From an uncultured Eubacteriales bacterium (GTDB lineage Bacteria > Bacillota > Clostridia > Oscillospirales > Acutalibacteraceae): a stretch of DNA of 64,000 bases. The DNA lies in the NCBI GenBank assembly GCA_934486455.1, contig CAKSPR010000002.1, positions 19,031 to 83,030 of the forward strand, written 5' to 3'. Numbering within the stretch: the first letter of the stretch is position 1; the number at the start of each line of letters is the position of its first letter. Below are positions 1 through 8,767 of this stretch, piece after piece. Below the pieces are notes generated by a model. It was not told the origin of the DNA and did not search any database. It was given only the letters and a program-made list of their open reading frames with translations. The translations under genes and the position numbers were made by a program.

Positions 1-360
1 GAAGCCCTTGAAAGGGCGGCAAAATTAAACGAAACCGTTAGATCGCTTCTGCTGTCAATTGACGGCGTTAAAATCAATTCTCCCGAGGACGCATTGCCTT
101 ACATAATCAATCTGTCCTTGCCGGGAGTTCCGTCGGAGGTCATGATACACTTTCTGGAGGGAGAGGGAATGTTTGTTTCCGGCGGAAGCGCCTGCTCAAA
201 GGGCAGACGCAGTCATGTTCTTACAGCTCAAGGCCTTCCCCCCGAAATTATCGACAGCGCAATAAGGGTCAGCTTTTCTCCCGACACCCCCGACCGGCAC
301 GTGAAAATGTTTGCGGAGAATGTGAAAAATGCCGCAAGACTTTTAAGAAGGAAGAAATAA
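1..360 (+). CDS. Cysteine desulfurase, NifS/IscS type, C-terminal part (5' end outside window)
   Basis: The reading frame is open from base 1, so only the C-terminal ~119 residues are present. The PLP enzyme takes sulfur from cysteine as an enzyme persulfide. The active-site loop SGGSACS, with its persulfide cysteine codon at 193-195, and the following VRVSF-like strand (IRVSFSPD) identify the family. The stop codon overlaps the thiI start by one base (TAATG). In Firmicutes a dedicated desulfurase next to thiI feeds sulfur to tRNA 4-thiouridine synthesis, which is the likely role here rather than general Fe-S assembly. An internal start at 94 would remove part of the fold and is not believed. 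Confidence 0.93.
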   Translation, partial: EALERAAKLNETVRSLLLSIDGVKINSPEDALPYIINLSLPGVPSEVMIHFLEGEGMFVSGGSACSKGRRSHVLTAQGLPPEIIDSAIRVSFSPDTPDRHVKMFAENVKNAARLLRRKK

Positions 361-1526
361 TGAAGGAAATTATACTTATAAAAAACGGCGAGCTTGCCCT
401 TAAAGGTCAGAACCGCCGCAGATTTGAAGAAATTCTCATAAAAAATATACGCCGCAGGATAAAGCCTCTGGGAGAAGCGGGTATCCGCTCAGCCCAGTCG
501 ACCGTATATATCGAGCCTGCCGACGGCTCCTTTGACATGGACGAGGCGCAAAGACGCATAGGCAAGATTTTCGGCATTGCCGCTTTTACGAGGGCGGCGG
601 TGGCCGAAAAGGACATGGAATGCATAAAAAAGACGGCGGCGGAATATCTTGCCGACCGACTTACCGAGGCCAAGACCTTTAAGGTTGAGGCCAAGCGTGC
701 CGACAAGACCTTCCCCTTTAAAAGCCCCGAGATTGCAAGGGAGCTGGGCGGTTTTCTGCTGTCGAGATTTCGTCATCTCAAGGTCGATGTGCATAACCCC
801 GACATCACCGTTACGGTGGAAATAAGGGAAAACGGCGCCTATGTCCACGGAGACCAGATAAAGGGAGCGGGCGGAATGCCGGTGGGAACGGGCGGAAGAG
901 CCGTCATACTCATTTCGGGCGGTATCGATTCCCCCGTGGCGGCCTATACAATGGCCAAAAGGGGAATTGAGCTTGTGGGCGTTCACTTTGCAAGCCCCCC
1001 TTATACCGGCCCCCGTGCCGAGCAGAAGGTCAGGGATCTTCTGACCGTTGTTTCGCAGTACAGCGGAAGAATCCCCTTCTTTATAGTTCCCTTCACCGAA
1101 ATTCAGCTTGAAATAGACGAAAAATGCCCCGAGGAGCTTTTCACGGTCATTATGAGGCGGTTTATGATGAAGATCGCCCAGATAATCGCAGAAAAAGAGA
1201 ACTGCAAGGCGCTCATAACCGGAGAAAGCGTCGGTCAGGTGGCAAGCCAGACCATGGACGCCATCTGCTGTACCGACAAGGTTTGTGAAATACCGGTTTT
1301 CCGACCCCTCATCGGAAACGACAAGGACGAGATTATCGCCGTTTCAAGAAAGATAGGTGCTTTCGAAACCTCGATCTTGCCGTTTGAGGATTGCTGTACG
1401 GTATTTACCCCAAAGCACCCGAGAACCAAGCCCCGTATTGACATGGTTGAAAAGGCCGAGCAGGCTCTTGACACCGACGGACTTATAAAACGCGCCGTGG
1501 ACGGCGTAAGGCTTGAAATTATATAG
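360..1526 (+). CDS. thiI: tRNA 4-thiouridine synthase ThiI (no rhodanese domain)
   Basis: ThiI adenylates U8 of tRNA and replaces its oxygen with sulfur. At 388 residues it has an N-terminal ferredoxin-like and THUMP RNA-binding region (about 1-165) and a PP-loop ATPase domain with the SGGIDS motif at residues 186-191. It lacks the C-terminal rhodanese domain of the E. coli protein, as in Bacillus, where the neighbouring desulfurase passes sulfur directly. Two cysteine pairs (ICCTD and EDCCT) lie in the C-terminal half. The ATG overlaps the desulfurase stop, so the two are almost certainly co-translated. Confidence 0.96.
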   Translation: MKEIILIKNGELALKGQNRRRFEEILIKNIRRRIKPLGEAGIRSAQSTVYIEPADGSFDMDEAQRRIGKIFGIAAFTRAAVAEKDMECIKKTAAEYLADRLTEAKTFKVEAKRADKTFPFKSPEIARELGGFLLSRFRHLKVDVHNPDITVTVEIRENGAYVHGDQIKGAGGMPVGTGGRAVILISGGIDSPVAAYTMAKRGIELVGVHFASPPYTGPRAEQKVRDLLTVVSQYSGRIPFFIVPFTEIQLEIDEKCPEELFTVIMRRFMMKIAQIIAEKENCKALITGESVGQVASQTMDAICCTDKVCEIPVFRPLIGNDKDEIIAVSRKIGAFETSILPFEDCCTVFTPKHPRTKPRIDMVEKAEQALDTDGLIKRAVDGVRLEII

Positions 1527-1701
1527 CGGACGACGGCGCGAAAAAGCTCGAACGGCAAGACGGCTTAAAAAGACGAAAGTCCGAAAGGGCGGTAAGGGTT
1601 AAACGCTCTGCCCCTTAAAGCAGCCGAGAGAGCCTGAATATAAAGATAAACTTAAATCATAAGACGGCTTGATTTTCATTATATAAAGGTGATTTGATTT
1701 T

Positions 1702-4203
1702 ATGAATTGCGAAATAATAACCGTCGGTTCGGAAATAACCACGGGTGACATAACCAACACAAACGCTGCATTTTTGTCCGAGGAGCTGACCAATCTCGGT
1801 ATTGAGGTCAATTATCAGACCGCGGTGGACGACAACGCAGGCCGCATAATCGAGGCGCTCAGAGCGGCGGTTTCGAGAAGCCACATTATCATTTTCACCG
1901 GCGGACTCGGCCCCACCGCCGACGACATAACCAAGGAAACGGTTTTTAGGGCCGTGGGACTCGAGCTTTCGGAAAATGAGAAATCCCTTGAAAGAATAAA
2001 GAGGTATTTTGCCGCCAAGGGCGAGCAAATGCCCGCGGCAAACATAAAACAGGCCATGTTCCCGAAAAACGCAAGGATTTTCGAAAACGGCTGCGGAACG
2101 GCCGACGGATGCGCCGTAAGATCCGGCACCCAGTGTCTTGTACTTCTCCCCGGCCCGCCGAGAGAGCTCAGACCCATGTTTGCTCAGGTGGCGGAATATC
2201 TTACCGATTTTCTCGACCTTAAATCGGTTGTGAAAAATCTCAAGGTATTCGGCCCGGGGGAATCGGGCATAACCGAGGCTATATCCGATATAATCGAAAG
2301 AAAACTCCCCACCGTTGCAACATACATTGAGGCGGGCGGCGATGTGAGAATAAAAATAACCGCCTCGGGCAAAGATGAAAATGAGCTTAACGCCCTTTGC
2401 GACAAAACGGCGGGAGAGATTGAGGATAGGCTCAAAAGCGCCGTATACAGCGACAGGGGACTTGATCTTCAAAGCGTTGTTGTGGAAAATCTCAGGGTCA
2501 GAAACCTTAAAATTGCCACGGCAGAAAGCTGTACGGCGGGACTTCTTTCCAAGATGCTCACCGATGTGTCGGGTTCGTCGCAGGTTTTTGAATATGGTAT
2601 ATCGGCCTATGCAAACCGCATTAAAAACGAAAAATTAGGGGTCAGCGACGACCTGCTTTGCAGGGTGGGAGCGGTCAGCCCCGAGGTGGCCGAGGCCATG
2701 GCAAAGGGTGCAAAAACCGAGGGCAGAGCCGACATCGGAATAGGAATAACCGGCCTCGCGGGACCCGACGGCGGAACAGATAAAAAGCCTGTCGGACTGG
2801 TTTTTGTGTCACTTTTCGACGGAAAGGATTTCTACACAAAGCAGCTTAACATTCCTTCTTCAAAGGGCAGAGAGGAAATAAGGCTGAGAAGCGCAATGGA
2901 AGCGCTTAATATGGTAAGGCTTTATATATTTAAGGACGCCGATTTTCTTTCGACGAAAAAGGCGTATAACGACCCCTCCCGCGATGTCTTTTCGGGAGCG
3001 GTAAAGCCCTTTGTTTCCCGACAAAATCAAGGCGGAGGAGCGGCGGGAGTAACCGCTTTCGGCGGAGTCAACCCCTCCGACCGAGCATTTTCAAAGGAAA
3101 ACATTTTTAAGGATATGCAGGAAAAGAGTGAGCAGAAGGGAAAGGAGCAAAACAGCCGAATGGCCGCAAAAAACACCTCAAAATCAGGCACGGCAAAAGC
3201 CGCGCAGGGCAAAAAACGCAAGAAAAAATCAGCGGCCGACAAGGTGAGAAAGGTCATCCTTGTGCTGTGCGTCATAATTTTTGCCGCGTCAGCCACATAC
3301 ATCGGCGATTATGTTTATCAGAGCATTAAAAACCGCAATGAGGTCGACCGTATAAACAGTCTTTTCAGCCAAAACGGATTGCTTGACAAAAACGGCATCA
3401 ACACCTCTTTTTACGAGCTTTTAAACGAAAATCCCGAAACGGTGGGATGGCTCAATGTCCCCAACACTCAGACCCACAACCCCGTTGTAAAGACCACCGA
3501 CAACGATAAATATCTTACCACAAATTTCGAAGGGGAAAGCAGCAGATACGGCGCCATTTTCGCCGATATGAACAACACCTTTGCCAAGGGTCCCCTGCTT
3601 AGCACCAATACCATTCTTTACGGTCACCACATGCGGGACGGTCAGATGATGGGCGAGCTTAAAAAATACCGTGAGCTTGATTTTTACAAGGAAAACCCCG
3701 TTGTTGAATTTACCACAATCTATTCTCCCAAGGTGACCCGCTGGAAGGTGTTCTCGGTTTTTGTTATAAACGCCGATCCTTCGGATGACAACGGAAATGT
3801 TTTTAACTATATGAAAAATGAGTTTTCCACCCAAAGCGAATTTAACGAGTTTTTGCAAAACTGCTATCAGCGGTCGATCATAACGACTCCGGTGCAGGAT
3901 GTAACCGAAAGCGACAAGACTCTCACCCTTTCAACCTGTATTTACGACTTTAACAACGCCCGACTTGTCGTCGTGGCGAGAATGGTAAGGGACGGGGAAT
4001 CGGAAGGCGTGGATACCTCATCCGCCGTATACAATCCCGATCCCGTTTATCCCCAGGCCTATCGCGACCGCTACGGCGCGGGCCGCACAACGGTTGAACT
4101 GGCAGTAAAGCCCTCCGCCCTTTATAAGGCATATGAAAAGGGGGCAGCCCTTCTTGATAACAGGCATATGCCTGCCCATTTAAAGAAAAGCCTTGTCTTT
4201 TAA
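1702..4203 (+). CDS. CinA-class B sortase fusion protein
   Basis: One uninterrupted 833-residue ORF joins two unrelated proteins. Residues 1 to about 415 are a complete CinA: a MoCF-biosynthesis domain (about 1-170) and a CinA C-terminal nicotinamide-nucleotide amidase-like domain with TAESCTAG and GLAGPDGG motifs. A low-complexity Gly/Ser/Lys linker follows (about 416-515), then one membrane helix (about 516-538) and a class B sortase with YGHHM (catalytic His642), LSTC (Cys746) and Arg754. The sortase would face outward and attach surface proteins, while CinA stays in the cytosol. The usual arrangement is two separate genes. I see no stop or convincing ribosome binding site between the parts. 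A lost stop codon or an assembly error are alternatives. Confidence 0.9.
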   Translation: MNCEIITVGSEITTGDITNTNAAFLSEELTNLGIEVNYQTAVDDNAGRIIEALRAAVSRSHIIIFTGGLGPTADDITKETVFRAVGLELSENEKSLERIKRYFAAKGEQMPAANIKQAMFPKNARIFENGCGTADGCAVRSGTQCLVLLPGPPRELRPMFAQVAEYLTDFLDLKSVVKNLKVFGPGESGITEAISDIIERKLPTVATYIEAGGDVRIKITASGKDENELNALCDKTAGEIEDRLKSAVYSDRGLDLQSVVVENLRVRNLKIATAESCTAGLLSKMLTDVSGSSQVFEYGISAYANRIKNEKLGVSDDLLCRVGAVSPEVAEAMAKGAKTEGRADIGIGITGLAGPDGGTDKKPVGLVFVSLFDGKDFYTKQLNIPSSKGREEIRLRSAMEALNMVRLYIFKDADFLSTKKAYNDPSRDVFSGAVKPFVSRQNQGGGAAGVTAFGGVNPSDRAFSKENIFKDMQEKSEQKGKEQNSRMAAKNTSKSGTAKAAQGKKRKKKSAADKVRKVILVLCVIIFAASATYIGDYVYQSIKNRNEVDRINSLFSQNGLLDKNGINTSFYELLNENPETVGWLNVPNTQTHNPVVKTTDNDKYLTTNFEGESSRYGAIFADMNNTFAKGPLLSTNTILYGHHMRDGQMMGELKKYRELDFYKENPVVEFTTIYSPKVTRWKVFSVFVINADPSDDNGNVFNYMKNEFSTQSEFNEFLQNCYQRSIITTPVQDVTESDKTLTLSTCIYDFNNARLVVVARMVRDGESEGVDTSSAVYNPDPVYPQAYRDRYGAGRTTVELAVKPSALYKAYEKGAALLDNRHMPAHLKKSLVF

Positions 4204-4259
4204 ACCGGGCCGGCTCTGAAGGGCCGTAAATATCATATTACCTTTTAGGAAGTGTTTTT

Positions 4260-4742
4260 ATGTCAATCGAAAGGGTAGAAAAGCATCTCGAAAGCTTCGG
4301 GCTTTCCGACCGCATCAGACAATTTCCCGTTTCAAGCGCTACGGTTGAGCTTGCCGCGGCGGCGCTCGGCGTCCCTCCTGAGGTTATCGCCAAAACAATT
4401 GCCGTTTCGGACAAGAGCGGGGAGGACTGTATTTTAATAGTAACGGCCGGAGACAACAAGCTTTGCAGTAAAAAATTCAAACAGCAGTTTGGATTCAAGC
4501 CGAAAATGCTGAAATTCGACGAGGTCGAGCAAAAGACCGGCCACCCCGTGGGCGGGGTGAGCCCCTTCGGAGCGAAAGAGGGGGCGGAGGTTTATCTTGA
4601 CATTTCTTTAAACAGATTTGAAAAGGTTTATCCTGCGGCAGGTACGGCTAATACGGCGGTCGAGATCTCCCTCGATGAGCTTAAAAGGGTCATCGGTCGG
4701 GATGAATTTATAGATGTATGCAAGGGGGCAGAGGAAAAATGA
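4260..4742 (+). CDS. YbaK/EbsC-family aminoacyl-tRNA deacylase
   Basis: The 160-residue protein has the YbaK/ProX editing-domain length and pattern, including VAKTIAV-like and GVSPFG segments and a C-terminal AAGTANTAVEIS strand. Family members hydrolyse mischarged aminoacyl-tRNA, typically Cys-tRNA(Pro) or Ala-tRNA(Pro), in trans. The specificity cannot be told from sequence alone. Its stop codon overlaps the start of the SDR gene (ATGA), indicating translational coupling. Confidence 0.88.
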   Translation: MSIERVEKHLESFGLSDRIRQFPVSSATVELAAAALGVPPEVIAKTIAVSDKSGEDCILIVTAGDNKLCSKKFKQQFGFKPKMLKFDEVEQKTGHPVGGVSPFGAKEGAEVYLDISLNRFEKVYPAAGTANTAVEISLDELKRVIGRDEFIDVCKGAEEK

Positions 4743-5500
4743 GTATAGGCGTAATAACCGGAGCCTCATCGGGAATGGGGCGCTGCTTTGCCAAGGAGTT
4801 GGACAAAAAGGGACTGGACGAGCTGTGGCTTATTGCAAGGCGGGAGGGAAGACTTCTTGAGCTTAAAGATGAGCTTAAAACCCCCGTAAGAATTATGCCT
4901 CTTGACCTTTTAAACAGGGACAGCTTTGACGAATATTCTAAACAGCTTTTCCTTGATAAGCCCGAGGTCTCTTATCTTGTCAACTGCGCGGGCTTCGGGA
5001 AAATGGGAAGCGTCGCCGAGGTGGGGATAGACGCCACCTGCGACATGATCGACCTTAACGCCAAGGCTCTTGCAGTTATGACCCAGTTGACCGTTCCCTT
5101 CATGAGCAAGGGAGGGCACATAATCGAGCTTTGTTCTTCCTCTGCTTTTTATCCGCTGCCCTATTTCGACTGCTATGCCTCAACCAAGGCCTTTGTTCAG
5201 CATTACAGCTATGCCTTGGCTCTCGAGCTTAAACCCAAGAAAATTTCGGTTACCCAGGTAAGTCCCGGGTGGGTGGCGACAGAGTTTTTCGACCACACCG
5301 ACGAGGAAAACGCCAAGCACGCCCCTAAAAAATACAAGCCGCTTTATACCGCCAAGGATGTTGTCAAAAGGGCGGTGGCCGATGCCGATAAGGGGAAAAA
5401 GTTCTCGGTTTTCGGCGGCTTTGTCAAGTTCCACCGCTTTGCCGCAAGATTTTTCCCAAGGTGGTTTATGAACGCTCAGTGGAGAGCGCGGCTTAAATAG
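4739..5500 (+). CDS. Short-chain dehydrogenase/reductase (SDR)
   Basis: This is a classical SDR of about 253 residues with the nucleotide-binding motif TGASSGMG (residues 7-14), the NCAG motif and the YxxxK catalytic pair (Tyr146, Lys150). The ATG at 4739 is preferred over 4718 because it follows GAGGAAA and overlaps the previous stop as ATGA. The substrate is unknown. The family acts on hydroxy/keto groups with NAD(P)H. The basic, hydrophobic C-terminus (RFFPRWFMNAQWRARL) could associate with membrane, as in acyl-reducing SDRs. Confidence 0.88.
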   Translation: MSIGVITGASSGMGRCFAKELDKKGLDELWLIARREGRLLELKDELKTPVRIMPLDLLNRDSFDEYSKQLFLDKPEVSYLVNCAGFGKMGSVAEVGIDATCDMIDLNAKALAVMTQLTVPFMSKGGHIIELCSSSAFYPLPYFDCYASTKAFVQHYSYALALELKPKKISVTQVSPGWVATEFFDHTDEENAKHAPKKYKPLYTAKDVVKRAVADADKGKKFSVFGGFVKFHRFAARFFPRWFMNAQWRARLK

Positions 5501-5675
5501 CCGAAAAATTTGAATGATTTGACCGACGCGTCTGCCGAGCCGCGGCGATTGTGCAGCCGTGAAGCAGCCTTGCGGCGTTTAACCGCCTTATCAAAGAATT
5601 TGTCGGCGGGTCGGTCGGCAGCCCCTTTCAGCGATGCCGTTAAGCCGTAATTACATTAAACTTTTGGTTTTGCCC

Positions 5676-5704
5676 TTGACCTTAACGGAAAACTGCTATA
5701 TAAT
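5676..5704 (+). promoter_or_regulatory. Sigma-A-type promoter for the PfkB-isomerase operon
   Basis: TTGACC and TATAAT are separated by exactly 17 bases and end 36 bases before the kinase ATG. The rest of the 240-base gap (5501-5675) holds no gene that I can support. Confidence 0.75.
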
Positions 5705-5740
5705 CAAATGGATATATCTTCTTGATTTGGAGGAATTACA

Positions 5741-6694
5741 ATGAAAAAAGTACTTTGTATCGGCTCGGTTACGACCGATGTTATCATCAAACCGGTTGAC
5801 GCTCTGCCCACTCCCGGTGAGCTTCAGTTTATCGACAGCTCATCTATGTTTGTCGGCGGATGCGCTTCAAACGCTTCCATCGACCTTGCAAAGCTGGGCG
5901 TACCCGTATCTCTTTGCGTAAAGCTCGGAAAGGATCTTTTCGGCCACTTTGTTTACGATACCTGCAAGGAGGCGGGCGTTGATGTGAGAGGCTGCGTTAT
6001 GGACGAAAGCGTTCAGACCACCACCTCTATCGTTTGCGTCAACTCCGACGGGGAGAGAAGCTTTCTTTACAACGGCGGCTCCACCTCGGCCATGACCGAT
6101 AAGGATATTTCCGACGAGCTTATCGCCGACGCCGACATTGTTTTCCTCGCCGGCGCATTGCTGACCCACGGCCTTGACGGCGAGCCTGCAGCAAAGATGT
6201 TTGCAAAGGCTCAGAGCATGGGTAAATTTACCGTTATGGATACCGCATGGGATCCTACCGGTCGCTGGATGAAGGGCGTTGAGGCGGCTCTGCCTCACCT
6301 CGATCTCTTTATGCCCAGCATCGAAGAGGCTCAGAAAATTGCCGGAAAAGAAGACTTCGACGACATTGCCGATGTGTTCTTTGCCAAGGGCGTTAAAAAT
6401 GTCATCATAAAGGCCGGCAAAAAGGGCGCATACATCCGCGAGGGCGGAAAGAAGGGCTATTTTGCTCCCACCTATCTCTCAATAAAGCCCACCGACACTA
6501 CAGGTGCGGGAGATTCCTTCTGTGCGGGCTTCCTTGCGGGACTTGCTCAGGATTTCGATTTTGAAAAATCCGCAAAGCTGGGCAACGCGGTCGGAACCCA
6601 CTGCGTTATGGAGCTCGGCGCTTCCACAGGCATTAAGCCTCTTGCCGAAATTTATAAATTTATGGAGGAGCATACCGACGAGGTTGCCCTTTAA
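5741..6694 (+). CDS. PfkB/ribokinase-family sugar kinase
   Basis: The 317-residue kinase has the ribokinase N-terminal GG motif (FVGGCASNAS) and the C-terminal DTTGAGD signature (residues 252-258, catalytic base Asp258). It phosphorylates a sugar or nucleoside with ATP in the cytoplasm. The gene lies 17 bases ahead of a lyxose-isomerase-like gene and shares its promoter, so a keto-pentose or keto-hexose is the most likely substrate. The exact sugar is not readable from sequence. A strong RBS (GGAGG) precedes the ATG. Confidence 0.9.
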   Translation: MKKVLCIGSVTTDVIIKPVDALPTPGELQFIDSSSMFVGGCASNASIDLAKLGVPVSLCVKLGKDLFGHFVYDTCKEAGVDVRGCVMDESVQTTTSIVCVNSDGERSFLYNGGSTSAMTDKDISDELIADADIVFLAGALLTHGLDGEPAAKMFAKAQSMGKFTVMDTAWDPTGRWMKGVEAALPHLDLFMPSIEEAQKIAGKEDFDDIADVFFAKGVKNVIIKAGKKGAYIREGGKKGYFAPTYLSIKPTDTTGAGDSFCAGFLAGLAQDFDFEKSAKLGNAVGTHCVMELGASTGIKPLAEIYKFMEEHTDEVAL

Positions 6695-6711
6695 TCAAAG
6701 GAGATTTTAAA

Positions 6712-7461
6712 ATGAAACGATCCGAAATCAACAAAATCATAAAAGATGCCATCGCCTTCCTCGACGAGCATAAATTCCTGCTTCCTCCCTTTGCATACTT
6801 CACCCCCGAGGAATGGAAGGAAAAAAATCACGAATATGATGAAATCCGAAACAATGTTCTCGGTTGGGACATCACGGATTTCGGCTCGGGCGATTTCCGC
6901 AGCTGCGGTCTTTTCCTTTTCACTCTCCGCAACGGCAACGCGCACAATCCCGACGACAAAAAGGTCTATGCCGAAAAAATCATGATCGTTGAAGAAAATC
7001 AGGTCACTCCCTACCACTATCACTGGTACAAGCAGGAGGACATTATCAACCGCGGCGGCGGAAACCTTATGATCAAGGTGTACGGAGCCGACGAAAACGA
7101 TGAGCTTTCTGAGGAGGATGTTGAAATTCAGGTCGACGGCAGACATTATACCGTTCCTGCCGGTACCGTTGTCCGTCTTACCCCCGGTATGAGTCTCACC
7201 AACACCAAAAAGCTTTATCATTCCTTCTGGGGTGAGGAAGGCCACGGAAAGGTGCTTGTGGGGGAGGTCAGCCAGTGCAACGACGACTCCAAGGACAACC
7301 GCTTTTATGAGCCGGTCGACACCGAGCCTTACAAGGGCGCCATTAAGGATGCAGACACCTCATCTGCCCGCTTTTATGCCAAGGTCGGCCGATTCCCCGA
7401 GGTGGAAGAGGACGAGGCTCCTCTCTATCTTCTCGGAAACGAGTATCCGAAGGCAAAATAA
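6712..7461 (+). CDS. D-lyxose isomerase-like cupin sugar isomerase
   Basis: The 249-residue cupin resembles the D-lyxose/D-mannose ketol-isomerase family. The metal-binding residues are visible as HYHWYKQED (His102, His104, Glu109) and His170 in LYHSFWG. The enzyme would interconvert an aldose (lyxose or mannose) and its ketose (xylulose or fructose). With the upstream PfkB kinase it makes a two-step route from aldose to sugar phosphate. A strong intrinsic terminator follows directly, closing a two-gene operon. Confidence 0.85.
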   Translation: MKRSEINKIIKDAIAFLDEHKFLLPPFAYFTPEEWKEKNHEYDEIRNNVLGWDITDFGSGDFRSCGLFLFTLRNGNAHNPDDKKVYAEKIMIVEENQVTPYHYHWYKQEDIINRGGGNLMIKVYGADENDELSEEDVEIQVDGRHYTVPAGTVVRLTPGMSLTNTKKLYHSFWGEEGHGKVLVGEVSQCNDDSKDNRFYEPVDTEPYKGAIKDADTSSARFYAKVGRFPEVEEDEAPLYLLGNEYPKAK

Positions 7462-7486
7462 TCGGCTTGACGGCCTGATTATTCTT

Positions 7487-7524
7487 AAAAAACCCGCTGC
7501 GTCAAAAAAACGCAGCGGGTTTTT
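7487..7524 (+). terminator. Intrinsic terminator of the kinase-isomerase operon
   Basis: A perfect 10-bp stem (ACCCGCTGCG at 7492-7501 and its complement at 7511-7520) has an A-rich loop and is flanked by A and T tracts, so it may work in both directions. Confidence 0.9.
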
Positions 7525-7690
7525 ATGTCTGTTAACGGTCGGTTTTTTTGGCCGTTATGTTCTGTTTATAAGCCATATCCGTCGGCGGCATCCTGTACAA
7601 AAGACCTTTAAAAGTCTTAATAAAAACGCCCCGGTTATGATTTGCCGTATAAAGGGTAACGAGCCTTAAACGACCCGTGAAAACAGGCGG

Positions 7691-8596
7691 TCAGGCTTCG
7701 GCCGACACAGGAATTTTGCCGTCCTTGCCTTCGTTTTGCATCGTGCAGGCGCTGACCGAATATTCCGTTACGCCGGAAATGGTCTCGCCGTCGATTTGAA
7801 GGGCGGTGGGTCGGTCGAATTTTACGGTTATCTCGTGGCCGAAAAATTCCTTGACCATATCCTTGTGCTTGGTTATATGCTCTCCCTTGAAAATAGACGG
7901 AAAGGCGCGAAGGGTATGAAGCCTGCTTTTTCCGTGCATAACCATAAGGGAAACGGTGTGAAGGGGGTTTAAGCGGTTCTGATTGGGCGCCGCCATCATT
8001 CCGCCGCCGAAAAATCGGCCGTTCATTGTTGGGGCAAGCCACACCCGCTTATATGATGCCGTTTTTCCGTCCACCGTTACGGTGGCGTCGGCAGGCTCAT
8101 ATCCCCCGAAAAGCCCCTTTAAGGCAATGGGGGTATAATTTATGCGCTTGCCGCTTAAATTGCGCTTTTTGTCCCCCTCTTCACAGCAGTATCCGTCGAT
8201 ACCGTATCCGATACCGTTTATAAAGGCTGAGGTTTTTCCGTTTACCGTGACCTTGGGAAGAAATTTCAGGTATTTGTTTATCTTGAAAGGGCGGTCGCCC
8301 TTCTTTTTGCCCACATCGTTTAAAAAATCGTTTCCGCTTCCGGTGGCATAGTAAAACACAGAGGAGGGAAGCTCGATACCGTCGGTATCGTTGATGAAGC
8401 GGTTGAGGGTACCGTCACCGCCGCACAAAATCAGCGGAGTATCTCCCGCCTTTTCGAAAAATTCTTTAAAATCCTTTATTTTTGTCAGATCGCAGAATTC
8501 AAGCTTATCCCCCTTCATAAGAGGCATAAGCTCCTCGGCCGCCATTGCGCCTTTGCCGTTGCCTGCAAGGGGATTGAATAAACATAAGTATTTCAT
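7691..8596 (-). CDS. Diacylglycerol/lipid kinase family protein
   Basis: The 301-residue protein has the DAGK catalytic domain: NPLAGNGKG near the N-terminus and GGDGT at residues 59-63, the nucleotide-binding motif of the family. A C-terminal beta-sandwich half follows, as in DgkB and YegS. It likely phosphorylates diacylglycerol or a related lipid at the membrane surface for phospholipid recycling, although some members have other lipid substrates. It is transcribed on its own, convergent with the isomerase operon. Confidence 0.88.
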   Translation of the reverse strand: MKYLCLFNPLAGNGKGAMAAEELMPLMKGDKLEFCDLTKIKDFKEFFEKAGDTPLILCGGDGTLNRFINDTDGIELPSSVFYYATGSGNDFLNDVGKKKGDRPFKINKYLKFLPKVTVNGKTSAFINGIGYGIDGYCCEEGDKKRNLSGKRINYTPIALKGLFGGYEPADATVTVDGKTASYKRVWLAPTMNGRFFGGGMMAAPNQNRLNPLHTVSLMVMHGKSRLHTLRAFPSIFKGEHITKHKDMVKEFFGHEITVKFDRPTALQIDGETISGVTEYSVSACTMQNEGKDGKIPVSAEA

Positions 8597-8660
8597 ATAA
8601 ATAAACTAACCTTCGTTTCGGGTAAAAGATCCGGCTTATCCTGCGCCGAGCCAAAGAAAT

Positions 8661-8697
8661 TTCGGCAAAACCCCGAGAAAACGGAATTTTGCCGAAG
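8661..8697 (-). terminator. Probable terminator downstream of pduL
   Basis: A perfect 10-bp inverted repeat (TTCGGCAAAA and its complement TTTTGCCGAA) lies between the PduL and lipid kinase genes. Read on the minus strand it is followed by the T-rich run ATTTCTTT. Confidence 0.55.
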
Positions 8698-8767
8698 GAA
8701 AAGTTAAAAGAGCAGGTCACCCCCGAAGCGCCGTTTTTCAGACCTCCGTGAGCGGGTCGGGGAAAGC

